Of a stretch of DNA of 64,000 nt, positions 8,706 through 19,660 are shown in pieces. Every line of letters begins with the position of its first letter. Within the stretch, counting starts at the first letter, position 1. The notes under the pieces were generated by a model. The model was not told where the DNA came from and searched no databases. It was given only the letters and a program-made list of their open reading frames with translations. The position numbers and the translations under genes were made by a program. This stretch comes from Bacillota bacterium (GTDB lineage Bacteria; Bacillota; Sulfobacillia; DUSP01; JBFMCS01): contig JBFMCS010000014.1 in assembly GCA_040754315.1 (NCBI GenBank), positions 1 to 64,000 on the forward strand, written 5' to 3'.

Positions 8706-9370
8706 AGTTAGCGTTGATAACCATTGGGCAATCGCCCCGTCCAGACATTGTGCCGGAACTACGTGGCATTTGGGGGCAGGTCGTCCAGGTCATGGAGAGG
8801 GGTGCCCTGGATGGACTCGGCAAGGAAGAGATAGCCTCCATGGCCCCAACCCCGGATGACTACGTGCTGGTTACCAGGCTGGCTGATGGCTCCTCGGTCC
8901 GGATAGCCCGGCGCTTCGTTGAGCCCTTGGTGGTCAAGGCAATACGGGAGATGGACGCTGCCGGGACTGATTGCATACTCCTTCTTTGCACAGGGGACTT
9001 CGCGGCGCTTGAAACCCAGACCCTTCTTGTCAAGCCCGATGAGGTTCTTCACAACACCGTTGAGGCCCTGGCGGGCAACCGCACTGTGGGGATCCTGACA
9101 CCTGCCCCGGCCCAGGTTGAGCAGGCTAAGGTGAAGTGGGCAGGCCAGCCCGGCAAGGTTGTGGTTGAAGCGGCGAACCCCTATTCTGATACCCAGGAGA
9201 CCATGGTCCGGGCAGTTGAGTCCTTGAAGAACCAGGGAGCCGGGATCCTGGTCATGGATTGCATGGGGTATACCCTTGCCATGAAGAAGGTTGTGAGGGA
9301 GGTTTCCGGTCTGCCCACGGTGCTTGCCCGCAGCCTCCTTGCCAGGGTTGTCGCGGAGATACTGGGATAG
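8702..9370 (+). CDS. AroM family protein
   Basis: About 222 residues with the AroM signature near the N-terminus (ITIGQSPRPDI). AroM proteins are of unknown function. They share the two-Cys layout of the Asp/Glu racemase superfamily, here LLLCTGDF and VMDCMGY, so an isomerase or lyase role is plausible. The GTG at 8702 has AAGGAGG (8687-8693) 8 nt upstream, and GTGA overlaps the stop of the preceding gene. It is the last gene of the plus-strand cassette; a convergent M42 peptidase gene follows. There are no shikimate genes nearby, so the name says nothing about pathway here. Confidence 0.78.
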   Translation: MKLALITIGQSPRPDIVPELRGIWGQVVQVMERGALDGLGKEEIASMAPTPDDYVLVTRLADGSSVRIARRFVEPLVVKAIREMDAAGTDCILLLCTGDFAALETQTLLVKPDEVLHNTVEALAGNRTVGILTPAPAQVEQAKVKWAGQPGKVVVEAANPYSDTQETMVRAVESLKNQGAGILVMDCMGYTLAMKKVVREVSGLPTVLARSLLARVVAEILG

Positions 9371-9468
9371 ACGTTGAAAGCGGGGAGCCCGCTGCCCGGG
9401 TGGGAGAAGGGCACTGCCAGGCCGGGAAAGGGACAAGCCCCCCCGAGCCTTATCTGGTGGCGAGAGCT

Positions 9469-10575
9469 TTAACCCTGGTGGCTCCTGCTATTTTCCTTTT
9501 TCCCGGCTCCTGTCAACCCCATTCCCCTCACGAAACCCACTAGGAGGTTCACCGCGCCCGCCGCGTCCCTCAAATCACATACCTCCACAGGGGAATGCGA
9601 GTACCGCCGGGGTATGGACACCACACCCGTGGGGATCCCTGCCCGGGACAGGCCTATCGCTGAGGCATCGGTATTGGTCACGGGCACCACAGCCAGCTGG
9701 CAGGGAATGCCCTCGCTCTTGGCAACACTCTCCAGGGCCTCCCTGACCCCCGGGTTGGCGATGAAGGCCACATCACCTTCCTGAGTCATTAGCTGGATGA
9801 CAGGCCCCTCGCCGATGGCCACCGGGAGTTCCTGGTAGAAACTGACGTCCGGGGTATCCCCGCAAGGCATGGTGTCCAGGGCTATGGCCAGACCCGGGTC
9901 CACCTGGAATGCGGCCATCTTGGCACCTCCGAAGTCCACCTCTTCCCTGGTGGTAATGATCCCTACCACGGTTCCCCGGAAGGGCACGTCCCTGATCTGG
10001 GAGAACACCTCCGCCAGCACGGCACAGCCCACCCGGTTGTCAATGGCCTTGCCCACCACGCGGTAGGGTGAGAGCATCTCAATCTCGCTCTTGGCTGTTA
10101 CCGGGCTTCCTATCCCGATCCCCATGGACCTGACCTCATCCGCGCTGGAAGCGCCTACATCTATGTAGAGGTCCTCAGCCCTGGGAAGCTCTCCCTTCCC
10201 GGGGAAATGCCCGGGTCTGACGCCGATGACTCCCAAGTGCCCGGACACCCTTACCTTCCTGGCCTGCAGGATCCAGGCCCTCAACCCCACAGTGTGGAAA
10301 CGAAGAAAACCCGATGGCTCAACGCTCTTAACCAGCCCACCCACCTCGTCACCATGCGCGGCAATCATTAGCTTGGGCCCGCCCGGCAACCCCTCCCTGG
10401 AGGCGTAGAGATTCCCGGCACCATCGGCCCATACCCGGTCGGCCCAGGGCTCCAGTACTGTCTGCATGAGGCTGGTAATTGCCTGCTCATGACCGGAAAA
10501 CCCGTCAGTCTCTGCCAGCAGCTTCAGCCTGGCCAGCAACCGTTCTTCAAGGGTTGTGCCAGAGCATTCGGACAC
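9469..10575 (-). CDS. M42 family metallopeptidase (glutamyl aminopeptidase/FrvX-like)
   Basis: 368-residue cytosolic aminopeptidase of the M42 family, which forms large tetrahedral complexes that trim peptides. Metal ligands are visible: H74 in AAHGDEVGG, D179 in AIDNRVG, and the catalytic and metal glutamates at 211-212 in TTREEV, with a C-terminal histidine in RYSHSPVE. The GTG start at 10575 has AAAGGAG about 9 nt upstream. The gene is monocistronic and convergent with the AroM cassette, with 98 bp between stops and no clear terminator there. Together with the PepT-like enzyme it fits peptide use. Confidence 0.9.
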   Translation of the reverse strand: MSECSGTTLEERLLARLKLLAETDGFSGHEQAITSLMQTVLEPWADRVWADGAGNLYASREGLPGGPKLMIAAHGDEVGGLVKSVEPSGFLRFHTVGLRAWILQARKVRVSGHLGVIGVRPGHFPGKGELPRAEDLYIDVGASSADEVRSMGIGIGSPVTAKSEIEMLSPYRVVGKAIDNRVGCAVLAEVFSQIRDVPFRGTVVGIITTREEVDFGGAKMAAFQVDPGLAIALDTMPCGDTPDVSFYQELPVAIGEGPVIQLMTQEGDVAFIANPGVREALESVAKSEGIPCQLAVVPVTNTDASAIGLSRAGIPTGVVSIPRRYSHSPVEVCDLRDAAGAVNLLVGFVRGMGLTGAGKKENSRSHQG

Positions 10576-11106
10576 TGGGATCCACTCCTTTCAAATGCCC
10601 GGCTTCCCCCTAGTTCCATCCCGAAAGGCCCATCCCCTTCAGGACGGCGGTAAGCCCTCCATCCCGAACGCAATGCCCGCGCTCGGAGGGACGGGATCCC
10701 GCCAGTGAGAAACATTCTGGCTAACCCTCCCAGCCAGGGTGTCTGACGTGAACCGCGAAGATCAAGAGATCCGGAAGATCACGGAGCTGAGCCGCTTGTA
10801 TGGGAGACACTGAAGGCTTGAGACTACGCAGCGGCAGAGGAGACCTTCTCTCGAGCCGTTCACCTTCATGGCGGCACCAGGGGGAGAATCCCGACCGGGC
10901 AGAGCCGAGCAGATTAGGAAGGTCAACCTCATGGTATGAACAAGAGGATCCGGTAGTTCTACAAGACCCTGAAGAGCGAGCTCCGCTGGCTAGAATGAAA
11001 CGGGCACCAAGAACCAGCGGAGAAGACCCTGCACTCCGGGGCTGCAGATCTGGCCTGTCCTCATGGATACCACGCTGCCCCGGATCCTGCGCGCCACCTG
11101 TCATCC
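10576..11106. other. 530-bp stretch without an intact gene; inverted repeats and possible decayed coding sequence
   Basis: This lies upstream of the M42 gene and downstream of pyrG. An 11-mer, TCCATCCCGAA, occurs twice (10615-10625 and 10658-10668). Perfect inverted pairs are CTGGCT/AGCCAG (about 10719-10740), GCCGCT/AGCGGC (about 10791-10834) and CTCCGCTGG/CCAGCGGAG (10981-10989 and 11014-11022). On the plus strand around 10937-10998 a frame reading NKRIR, stop, FYKTLKSELRWLE looks faintly like a broken protein, but no family was recognised. It may be a decayed mobile element or gene. Confidence 0.35.
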
Positions 11107-13394
<2,288 letters not shown>

Positions 13395-13415
13395 GGGGCT
13401 CCCCCCTCCGGCGAC

Positions 13416-13850
13416 CTAGTCCTCGGACTCCAGGGTGTCCCAGGCCTCCTCTTCCTCCTCGAGGTCCTCCTCCTCCTCGTCTTCTTCGGGTTCTACCTGG
13501 AGCTCATCCTCTGTGTCGTCGGGCTCCTCCCGTCTCAGGCGGTTGTCTCTCCGGGGTTTGATGATGGCGCGGGCAGGAGAGACCCGGGCGGTTGTTGTCT
13601 TGGCCGCCCGATCCTTGAGACTCCAGAGGCCGTTCCCTGTGTAACACAGGCGGTGGTCCAGGTTAATCTCCGTGTAGATCCTCGCCATCTCCCTGGCTCT
13701 CGCCGCAGGATCCGAGATCCCGTCGCCAACAATCTCCTTCATGATCTCGGAATAGTGCACCGGCCTGCCTTCCCTCTTGAGGATGGCGTAGGCCATGTCA
13801 GCCCCCGAGACAACGGGTCCACCATCTGGGGCTTTGAGGTTCTCCGTCAT
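13416..13850 (-). CDS. rpoE: DNA-directed RNA polymerase delta subunit
   Basis: 144 residues: an N-terminal HARE-HTH fold (about 15-85, with YAILKREGRPVHYSEIMKEI), a basic linker (KPRRDNRLRR), then a long Asp/Glu-rich disordered tail. That layout is diagnostic of RpoE, the delta subunit that binds RNA polymerase core and speeds its recycling. Delta is restricted to Bacillota, which supports the taxonomic reading. ATG start. It lies between argS and the MBL hydrolase gene on the pyrG strand. Confidence 0.93.
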   Translation of the reverse strand: MTENLKAPDGGPVVSGADMAYAILKREGRPVHYSEIMKEIVGDGISDPAARAREMARIYTEINLDHRLCYTGNGLWSLKDRAAKTTTARVSPARAIIKPRRDNRLRREEPDDTEDELQVEPEEDEEEEDLEEEEEAWDTLESED

Positions 13851-13926
13851 TCACCAAGCCCTCCCGCGGCCGAATTCCACAAAGTAATTTTATCTTGAAC
13901 ACTGCCAGTTATCAACAGAAAAGGAT

Positions 13927-15591
13927 CTACATCCTCTCAGGCGCGGACACACCCAGGATGCACAGGATGTTTCGTAAGGTTATCCTTGCAGCCTCGGTCA
14001 GCTGCAACCGTGCCTTGGTGATCTCGGGGTCATCCCCCAGTACCCTGCAGCGCGTGTAGAACGCGTGGAACAATGTGGCCAAATCCGAGGCGTAGCGGGT
14101 TATCCTGTGCGGTTCCATGGCCAGGGCGGCCCCAGCGATCTCTTCCGGCAGGTCCGCGATCTTCTTCATGAGGTCCAGCTCTGACTCGTCCTGCAGGAGA
14201 CTCAGGTCAGCCTCCTTGGGAATATTCACTCCTTGTTCCGTCATCTGGCGGAATATGGCACTCATGCGCGCATAGGCATACTGCACGTAGTACACGGGGT
14301 TCTCGTTGGACTGGAGCCTAGCGAGGTCCAAGTCGAAGTCCAGCTGGGCATTGGGCGCCCTCATGAGAAAGAAGAACCGGGCGGCATCCCTTCCCACCTC
14401 ATCCAGGAGGTCGTCCATGGCAAAGAACTCCCCGGCGCGCTTTGACATCCTAACCGCGTCACCGCTCTTGATCAGGCGAACCACCTGTACGATGAGGACC
14501 TCCAGGGAGTCCTCGGGGTAGCCCAAGGCTTGTACCGCCGCTTTCATCCGGGCTACGTAACCGTGGTGATCTGGCCCCCATAGATTGATAACCTTCTTGA
14601 ACCCCCTCTGGAACTTGTTGAGGTGATAGGCTATATCCGGGGCAAAGTAGGTGGCTTGGCCATCTTGCTTAAGGAGAACCCGATCCTTGTCATCACCGAA
14701 GGATACGGTCCTGAGCCAGATGGCACCCTCTTGCACGTAAGTGTGGCCTCTCTGGGTCAGGAAATCGATGGTGGCCTGCACAGCCCCAGATTCGTGAAGG
14801 GACTTCTCGCTGAACCACACGTCAAACTCCACGCCGTAGCGTCGCAGGCTCTCCTGGTGGCTCTTGACCATGCGGTCCACTACGTACTGCGTCAGGTAGG
14901 AGAGGGCCCCGGCCTCGCCCACCTCTAGCAGGCTGTCTCCCTTCTCCCTGGCCAGCTCCTCACCCATCTCCACCAGGTATTGCCCGGGGTAGCCCCCATC
15001 GGGGATCTCTCCTGGGAGTCCCAGGGCCTGCCTGTACCGGGCGTAGATCGATCTGCCCAGGTTCTCGACCTGGTTGCCCGCGTCGTTTATGTAGAACTCC
15101 CGAGCCACATCATACCCTGCCCAGTCCATCAGGCTGGCCAGGGTGTCCCCGACTGCCCCGGATCGTGCCTGTACCACCACCATGGGACCAGTGGGATTGG
15201 CACTGACAAACTCAATCTGCACCTTAGTCTTTCCGCCGTGGTCCGAGCGGCCGTAGTCATCCCCCTGTCCGATGGCGTCTCTTACCGCTTCGTGTAGCCA
15301 CGAGGGGTCAAGGAAAAAGTTGATGAACCCGGGTCCCGCCACTTCCAGCCGCTGGACCAGGGTCCCGGAGGGATCAAAAGCCCTGGCAATGGATTGGGCC
15401 AGTCTCCGCGGGTTGGTCTTGATCTCGCTGGCCAGATTCAGCGCCACGGGCGACGCAAAGTCGCCATGTTCCTTCTCGCGAGGGACCTCCAGGATGACCT
15501 CCACCGCCAGGTCCTCGGAAACCGCTCTCCTAACCGCCCTCTCCAGCTCGGCCAGGATGGCCAGGCGAACCCTCTCTATCACTCCAGGCAT
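13927..15591 (-). CDS. argS: Arginine--tRNA ligase with unusual HIGH motif
   Basis: Class I aminoacyl-tRNA synthetase of 554 residues, charging tRNA-Arg. The N-terminal Add-1 domain is followed by FVSANPTGP, REFYINDAGNQVENLG, the KMSK-equivalent RMSKRAGEF and a C-terminal DALR-type anticodon domain ending near LCILGV. The usual HxGH/HxGN after NPTGP is replaced by VVVQ at residues 138-141 (15169-15180), then ARSGAVGD. Everything else looks intact, so this is probably a lineage variant rather than a dead gene. Start: ATG 15591 follows GGGGAGG by about 7 nt; an upstream in-frame codon at 15690 would precede the -10 box. It is served by the promoter at 15662-15690. Confidence 0.93.
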   Translation of the reverse strand: MPGVIERVRLAILAELERAVRRAVSEDLAVEVILEVPREKEHGDFASPVALNLASEIKTNPRRLAQSIARAFDPSGTLVQRLEVAGPGFINFFLDPSWLHEAVRDAIGQGDDYGRSDHGGKTKVQIEFVSANPTGPMVVVQARSGAVGDTLASLMDWAGYDVAREFYINDAGNQVENLGRSIYARYRQALGLPGEIPDGGYPGQYLVEMGEELAREKGDSLLEVGEAGALSYLTQYVVDRMVKSHQESLRRYGVEFDVWFSEKSLHESGAVQATIDFLTQRGHTYVQEGAIWLRTVSFGDDKDRVLLKQDGQATYFAPDIAYHLNKFQRGFKKVINLWGPDHHGYVARMKAAVQALGYPEDSLEVLIVQVVRLIKSGDAVRMSKRAGEFFAMDDLLDEVGRDAARFFFLMRAPNAQLDFDLDLARLQSNENPVYYVQYAYARMSAIFRQMTEQGVNIPKEADLSLLQDESELDLMKKIADLPEEIAGAALAMEPHRITRYASDLATLFHAFYTRCRVLGDDPEITKARLQLTEAARITLRNILCILGVSAPERM

Positions 15592-15661
15592 GGCGAGCCT
15601 CCCCTCTTCAGGCCGGGACGCAGGCCGTCCCAGGGTGCATAATGCCCGAATTACACTGGAG
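15592..15661 (-). other. 5' leader of argS
   Basis: About 60 nt of transcribed leader between the predicted start site and the argS ATG. I see the ribosome site but no T-box or other riboswitch signature. Confidence 0.4.
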
Positions 15662-15690
15662 ATTATAACAGAAGGAGACGCCCATGCCAA
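15662..15690 (-). promoter_or_regulatory. Predicted sigma-A promoter of argS
   Basis: On the minus strand TTGGCA (15685-15690), a 17-nt spacer, and a perfect TATAAT (15662-15667). The predicted start near 15655 leaves a short leader before argS. It probably drives argS, rpoE, the MBL gene and pyrG, which follow without a visible terminator. Confidence 0.75.
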
Positions 15691-15855
15691 CTCCCCAGGT
15701 TAAGGCTGGACCTTGCTGGGCTTGGCCTTTCTCCCCCAGGGTCGACGGCAGGGGCTGCTCCCAGTGATCTCCATCACAACCCCTGGCCTGGTCACCGGCG
15801 AACGCCGGGAACTCAAGCCCACCCGGGCACGCCCCGGGAACGGAGGTACGGCTCG

Positions 15856-18009
15856 GTGGCAGACAGAATCCCTGGCAACGGTCGCCACCCCTCCAGGAGG
15901 GACAGGAAGAAGGTGCCCCGTTCCCGTCCCCGGTGGCCACGGGTGGTGGCCGCTGTCGCGCTAGCCTCTGTGGCTGCCCTGGTGGGGTTTTTCGTGCTAG
16001 CCATAGCCATGCCCCTGGAGACCCCCGAGGTCCCCAGCGCCACCACCATCCTGGACATAAGAAACCGTGTGGCTGCCCGGCTCTTCACCGAAAATAGGGT
16101 GGAGGTGGCCTTGGAGGACATCCCCCATCACTTCAGGAACGCCATCGTCGCCGCGGAAGACGAGCGGTTCTTCGGCCACGCTGGGCTTGACCCCGTCGCC
16201 CTGGGGCGCGCCATGGTAAGGAACCTGCAGGCAGGACGGATCGTGGAAGGCGGCAGCACCATCACCCAGCAACTGGCCAAGAATCTCTTCCTTTCACCAG
16301 AGCGAACAGTGGCCAGGAAGCTCCAGGAGGCTCTTGTCACGGTGAGGCTCGAGAGGTCCTATGACAAGCAGCGCATCCTGGAGCTGTACATCAACCAGAT
16401 CTACTGGGGCCATGGCGCTTACGGTGCACAGGTCGCATCCCAAACCTACTTCGGCAAGGATGTGTGGGATCTCACCTTGGCCGAGTCGGCGCTCCTTGCC
16501 GGTATGGTAAGGAGTCCGGAGAACCTGAGCCCCTACCGGAACCTCGAGGTGGCCGTGGCTCGCAGGCGGCAAGTACTTGAGAGCATGGTACGGCTGGGTT
16601 TCGTGGGAGCCCAAGCCGCTGGCGAGGCCCTAAAGGAGCCTATCCGCTTGTCAGGCCTGCGGCAGGACCAGAACATGGCACCCTACTTCGTTGAGTACGT
16701 GATACATTCCCTGGCAGAGGCACTTCCGGACATCTCGGAGGCGGACATCTGGCGAGGGGGCTATGTCATCAGGACCACCATGGACCTGGACATGCAGCTG
16801 GCAGCCCAGAACGCAGTGACCGCTGGCTTACCGCCGGGCACCCTGGGGCAGGGCGGAGTGGAGCAGCCCCAGGGCGCACTGGTGGCCATTGACCCCAGCA
16901 ACGGGCACATAAGGGCCCTGGTGGGAGGCCGTGAATACTCCCAGTCCACATGGAACAGGGCCTGGAGGGCCAGGCGCCAGCCGGGTTCCGCCTTCAAGCC
17001 CTTCGTGTATGTTGCCGCGCTAGACATGGGATTTTCCCCGGCTCACCTGCAGCGGTGTGAGCCCGTCACATTCACCGGCCCGGTGCCTGGGGAGGAATGG
17101 GCTCCCGGGGACTACGGGGAAGACAAGTATCACTACAGAGCTATGGCCATGAGGGAGGCCCTGCGCATATCCGACAATGTGGCGGCTGTGAAGTGGGCAG
17201 ACACAGTGGGGACCAGGGCAGTCATTCACTACGCCCGGAGAATGGGGGTCAGGAGCCCCCTTGAGGCTGACCTCTCCCTGGCCCTGGGGACCTCCTCTGT
17301 GACCCCCCTGGAGCTAGCGGCCGCTTACTGCCCCCTGGCCAACGGGGGCGACATGGTCAGGCCCTTGGCCATCTTGAGTGTAGAGGACCTCCAGGGGAGG
17401 GTGCTTCACCTTGGAAACCCAACCAGGGAGGGGGCCATCGACGAGAGGGTCGCCTTCCTGGTTACCTCCCTCCTAAAGAGTGTGTTCGATCCAGGAGGCA
17501 CAGGAGCCCATATCAGCCTGGACCGGCCGGCCTCAGGCAAGACGGGGACTAGCAGCGAATTGAAGGACGCGTGGTTCGTGGGATACACGCCAGACCTGGT
17601 GACCGCGGTGTACGTGGGTGATGATGACCCCTCCCGTTCCCTGGAGGGAGGCGGGGGAACCCTGGCAGGGCCCATATGGGAGGCGTTCATGAGAAATGCG
17701 CTGGTGGGCCGCCCCCCTAGGGACTTCCCCGCGCCTTCAGGCATCGTCTCCAGGGAGATCTGCGCGGATACTGGGCGCCTGGTGACACCCGCCTGCCCTC
17801 GTCCCTACACGGAGTACTTCGCTGAGGGCACGGCCCCCAGGGAGTACTGCCCAGGGCCCCACCCCATCACACTGGAGGCGGGCGTGGAAGAGCCCGGTGA
17901 ACCCGAGCCAGGGCTGGTGGCTCCAGAAGAGCAACCTCCGGAAGCCCAGGGGATCCCGCCGGAAGCCGAGACCGGGGAGGAGGAAGATGCTGCGGAGCCC
18001 GCCCCTTAA
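15856..18009 (+). CDS. Class A penicillin-binding protein (PBP1A family)
   Basis: 717-residue bifunctional murein synthase anchored by one membrane segment (about 28-52) with the body outside. The glycosyltransferase GT51 domain (about 75-245) shows E101 in EDERFF, then GGSTITQQLAKNL and RKLQEALVTVRLE. The transpeptidase domain has the nucleophile S378 in GSAFK, SDN at 439-441 and KTGTS at 562-566. The C-terminal 50 residues are a Pro/Glu-rich tail. GTG start at 15856 with GGAGG about 10 nt upstream. It is divergent from argS. Its stop overlaps that of the convergent rlmH gene (shared TTAA, 18006-18009). Confidence 0.95.
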   Translation: MADRIPGNGRHPSRRDRKKVPRSRPRWPRVVAAVALASVAALVGFFVLAIAMPLETPEVPSATTILDIRNRVAARLFTENRVEVALEDIPHHFRNAIVAAEDERFFGHAGLDPVALGRAMVRNLQAGRIVEGGSTITQQLAKNLFLSPERTVARKLQEALVTVRLERSYDKQRILELYINQIYWGHGAYGAQVASQTYFGKDVWDLTLAESALLAGMVRSPENLSPYRNLEVAVARRRQVLESMVRLGFVGAQAAGEALKEPIRLSGLRQDQNMAPYFVEYVIHSLAEALPDISEADIWRGGYVIRTTMDLDMQLAAQNAVTAGLPPGTLGQGGVEQPQGALVAIDPSNGHIRALVGGREYSQSTWNRAWRARRQPGSAFKPFVYVAALDMGFSPAHLQRCEPVTFTGPVPGEEWAPGDYGEDKYHYRAMAMREALRISDNVAAVKWADTVGTRAVIHYARRMGVRSPLEADLSLALGTSSVTPLELAAAYCPLANGGDMVRPLAILSVEDLQGRVLHLGNPTREGAIDERVAFLVTSLLKSVFDPGGTGAHISLDRPASGKTGTSSELKDAWFVGYTPDLVTAVYVGDDDPSRSLEGGGGTLAGPIWEAFMRNALVGRPPRDFPAPSGIVSREICADTGRLVTPACPRPYTEYFAEGTAPREYCPGPHPITLEAGVEEPGEPEPGLVAPEEQPPEAQGIPPEAETGEEEDAAEPAP

Positions 18010-18485
18010 CGGTGGTAGGGTTCGTTCCGGGCTATCTTCATTGCCCTGTATACCTGCTCCAGGAGAATGAGGGGCACCATCTGGTGGGGAAAGGTCATCC
18101 GGGAGAGGCTGAGAACCACGTCCGCCCGCTTCTTCACCTCAGGCGACAGGCCTGAGTGCCCACCCACGACGAAGGCCACCTTGCTCTTGCCGAAAAGGCC
18201 TAGGTCTGCCAGGAGGCGCGAGAACTCCGTCGATGACATGCAGACGCCGCCTTCGTCCAGGGCTATGACGTACTCTTCCCGGTTCAGCCGCGCCTGGATG
18301 GCCTTGCCCTCGTCCGCCACAGCCATGCCTTCCATGGCTGGTCTCGCATCAGGGGGCACCGGGACGTCCGGTATCTCCACCATCGTTAGGGAACAGTAGG
18401 GAGCAAGACGAGAAGAGTACTCCCTAACCCCCTCCGAAAGGAAGCGTTCCCTCATCTTGCCCACCAGTAACACTCGTATCTGCAT
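18006..18485 (-). CDS. rlmH: 23S rRNA (pseudouridine1915-N3)-methyltransferase RlmH
   Basis: 159-residue SPOUT-class methyltransferase, the usual RlmH length, modifying pseudouridine 1915 of 23S rRNA. Visible signatures are the N-terminal MQIRVLLVGKMRE, the SAM-binding knot region AFVVGGHSGLS, and the C-terminal LSRMTFPHQMVPLILLEQVYRAMKI. It is the last gene after htrA in the wal operon, as in Bacillus. Its stop codon overlaps that of the convergent PBP gene by 4 nt. Confidence 0.96.
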   Translation of the reverse strand: MQIRVLLVGKMRERFLSEGVREYSSRLAPYCSLTMVEIPDVPVPPDARPAMEGMAVADEGKAIQARLNREEYVIALDEGGVCMSSTEFSRLLADLGLFGKSKVAFVVGGHSGLSPEVKKRADVVLSLSRMTFPHQMVPLILLEQVYRAMKIARNEPYHR

Positions 18486-18496
18486 GAATGGACTCC

Positions 18497-19660
18497 TTAA
18501 CTCACCGGCATTTCTCCCAGCCTGACCGAGAGGACCGTCTCCTGGCCGTCCCGGCGCACCCTGACCTCTACCACGTCACCAACCTTGTGGGTTTCGATTA
18601 CCGCGCGCAACTCTTCCAGGCTGTCTGTGCGGCGACCCTGGACTGAGAGGATCACGTCGCCCTCCTTCATGCCTGCACTAGCCGCAGGCCCTCCAGGCGC
18701 CACCTGGCCCACATACAGTCCCCGGTCAAACTGGATCCCGTACACCTCCGCGGTTTCCCTGGTCACAACCCCAACTCCGAGCCACGGCCTTATAACCCTG
18801 CCATGCTGTATGAGCTCGTCAGCCACGCGCCGCACTGTGTTGGAGGGGATGGAGAACCCCATCCCTTCAACCCTGGGCAGGTCTAGCTTGAGGGTGTTTA
18901 TGCCTATCACCTGACCGTCCATGTTCACCAGGGGCCCTCCGCTGTTCCCTGGGTTAATCACGGCATCGGTCTGGATGAGCAGAAACGTCCTCTCACCGTA
19001 CTGGATCTTGCGGTTGAGCCCGCTGACGACCCCGGCGGTCACCGAGCGCTGGAACTCCATGTCCACAGGGTTCCCTATTGCCAGCACCGGTTCGCCCACC
19101 CTGAGCTTGCCAGAATCACCGAACTCAGCAGAGCGCAGCCCTGGCTGGTCCACCTTCACCACCGCAAGGTCAGTGGCAGGGTCCACCCCCACTACCTGTG
19201 CGGGAAGGTCCTCACCGCCCGGCAGCACCACCACCAGCTCGGCAGCCCCATCCACAACATGGTGGTTAGTGACGATGTGGCCGTTGCCATCCAGGATGAC
19301 CCCGGAACCCGAGCCCTGTTCTATTATCTGGCTCCTCCCAGAAAAGTAGTTGTAGACCTGGGCCTTGTTGATTATTCCTACCACAGAATGGGCCGCCTTC
19401 TCCACGGCCAGTACCGATGGGGGCGTGGCACCAGGAGCCGGCTGGGGTTCATCCCCACCCTGGTTAAGGCTAAGAGGGGGTTCCACCTTGGTCTCGCCGG
19501 GTCCCTCCAGGCTGAAGGCTGCGGGGAAGTAGGATGGCAGCACGAAGGTCACCAGTAGCGAGCCTAGCACAGCCCCCAGCAATGCCACCATGAAGTAACT
19601 CCACAAGGATGACCGTCTGGGCGGTCCACAGTGATGACTCACAGGCATAACCCCCTTCAC
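18497..19660 (-). CDS. HtrA-like serine protease with PDZ domain
   Basis: 387-residue membrane-anchored trypsin-like protease of the HtrA/DegP family, handling misfolded proteins outside the membrane. One membrane segment (about 20-42) is followed by a Pro-rich linker. The catalytic triad is H134 (TNHHVV), D164 (TDLAVVKV) and S240 (GNSGGP). A C-terminal PDZ domain spans about 285-380. GTG 19660 overlaps the murA stop (GTGA); ATG at 19648 is an alternative. The position in the wal operon just before rlmH corresponds to htrC of Bacillus. Confidence 0.93.
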   Translation of the reverse strand: MKGVMPVSHHCGPPRRSSLWSYFMVALLGAVLGSLLVTFVLPSYFPAAFSLEGPGETKVEPPLSLNQGGDEPQPAPGATPPSVLAVEKAAHSVVGIINKAQVYNYFSGRSQIIEQGSGSGVILDGNGHIVTNHHVVDGAAELVVVLPGGEDLPAQVVGVDPATDLAVVKVDQPGLRSAEFGDSGKLRVGEPVLAIGNPVDMEFQRSVTAGVVSGLNRKIQYGERTFLLIQTDAVINPGNSGGPLVNMDGQVIGINTLKLDLPRVEGMGFSIPSNTVRRVADELIQHGRVIRPWLGVGVVTRETAEVYGIQFDRGLYVGQVAPGGPAASAGMKEGDVILSVQGRRTDSLEELRAVIETHKVGDVVEVRVRRDGQETVLSVRLGEMPVS

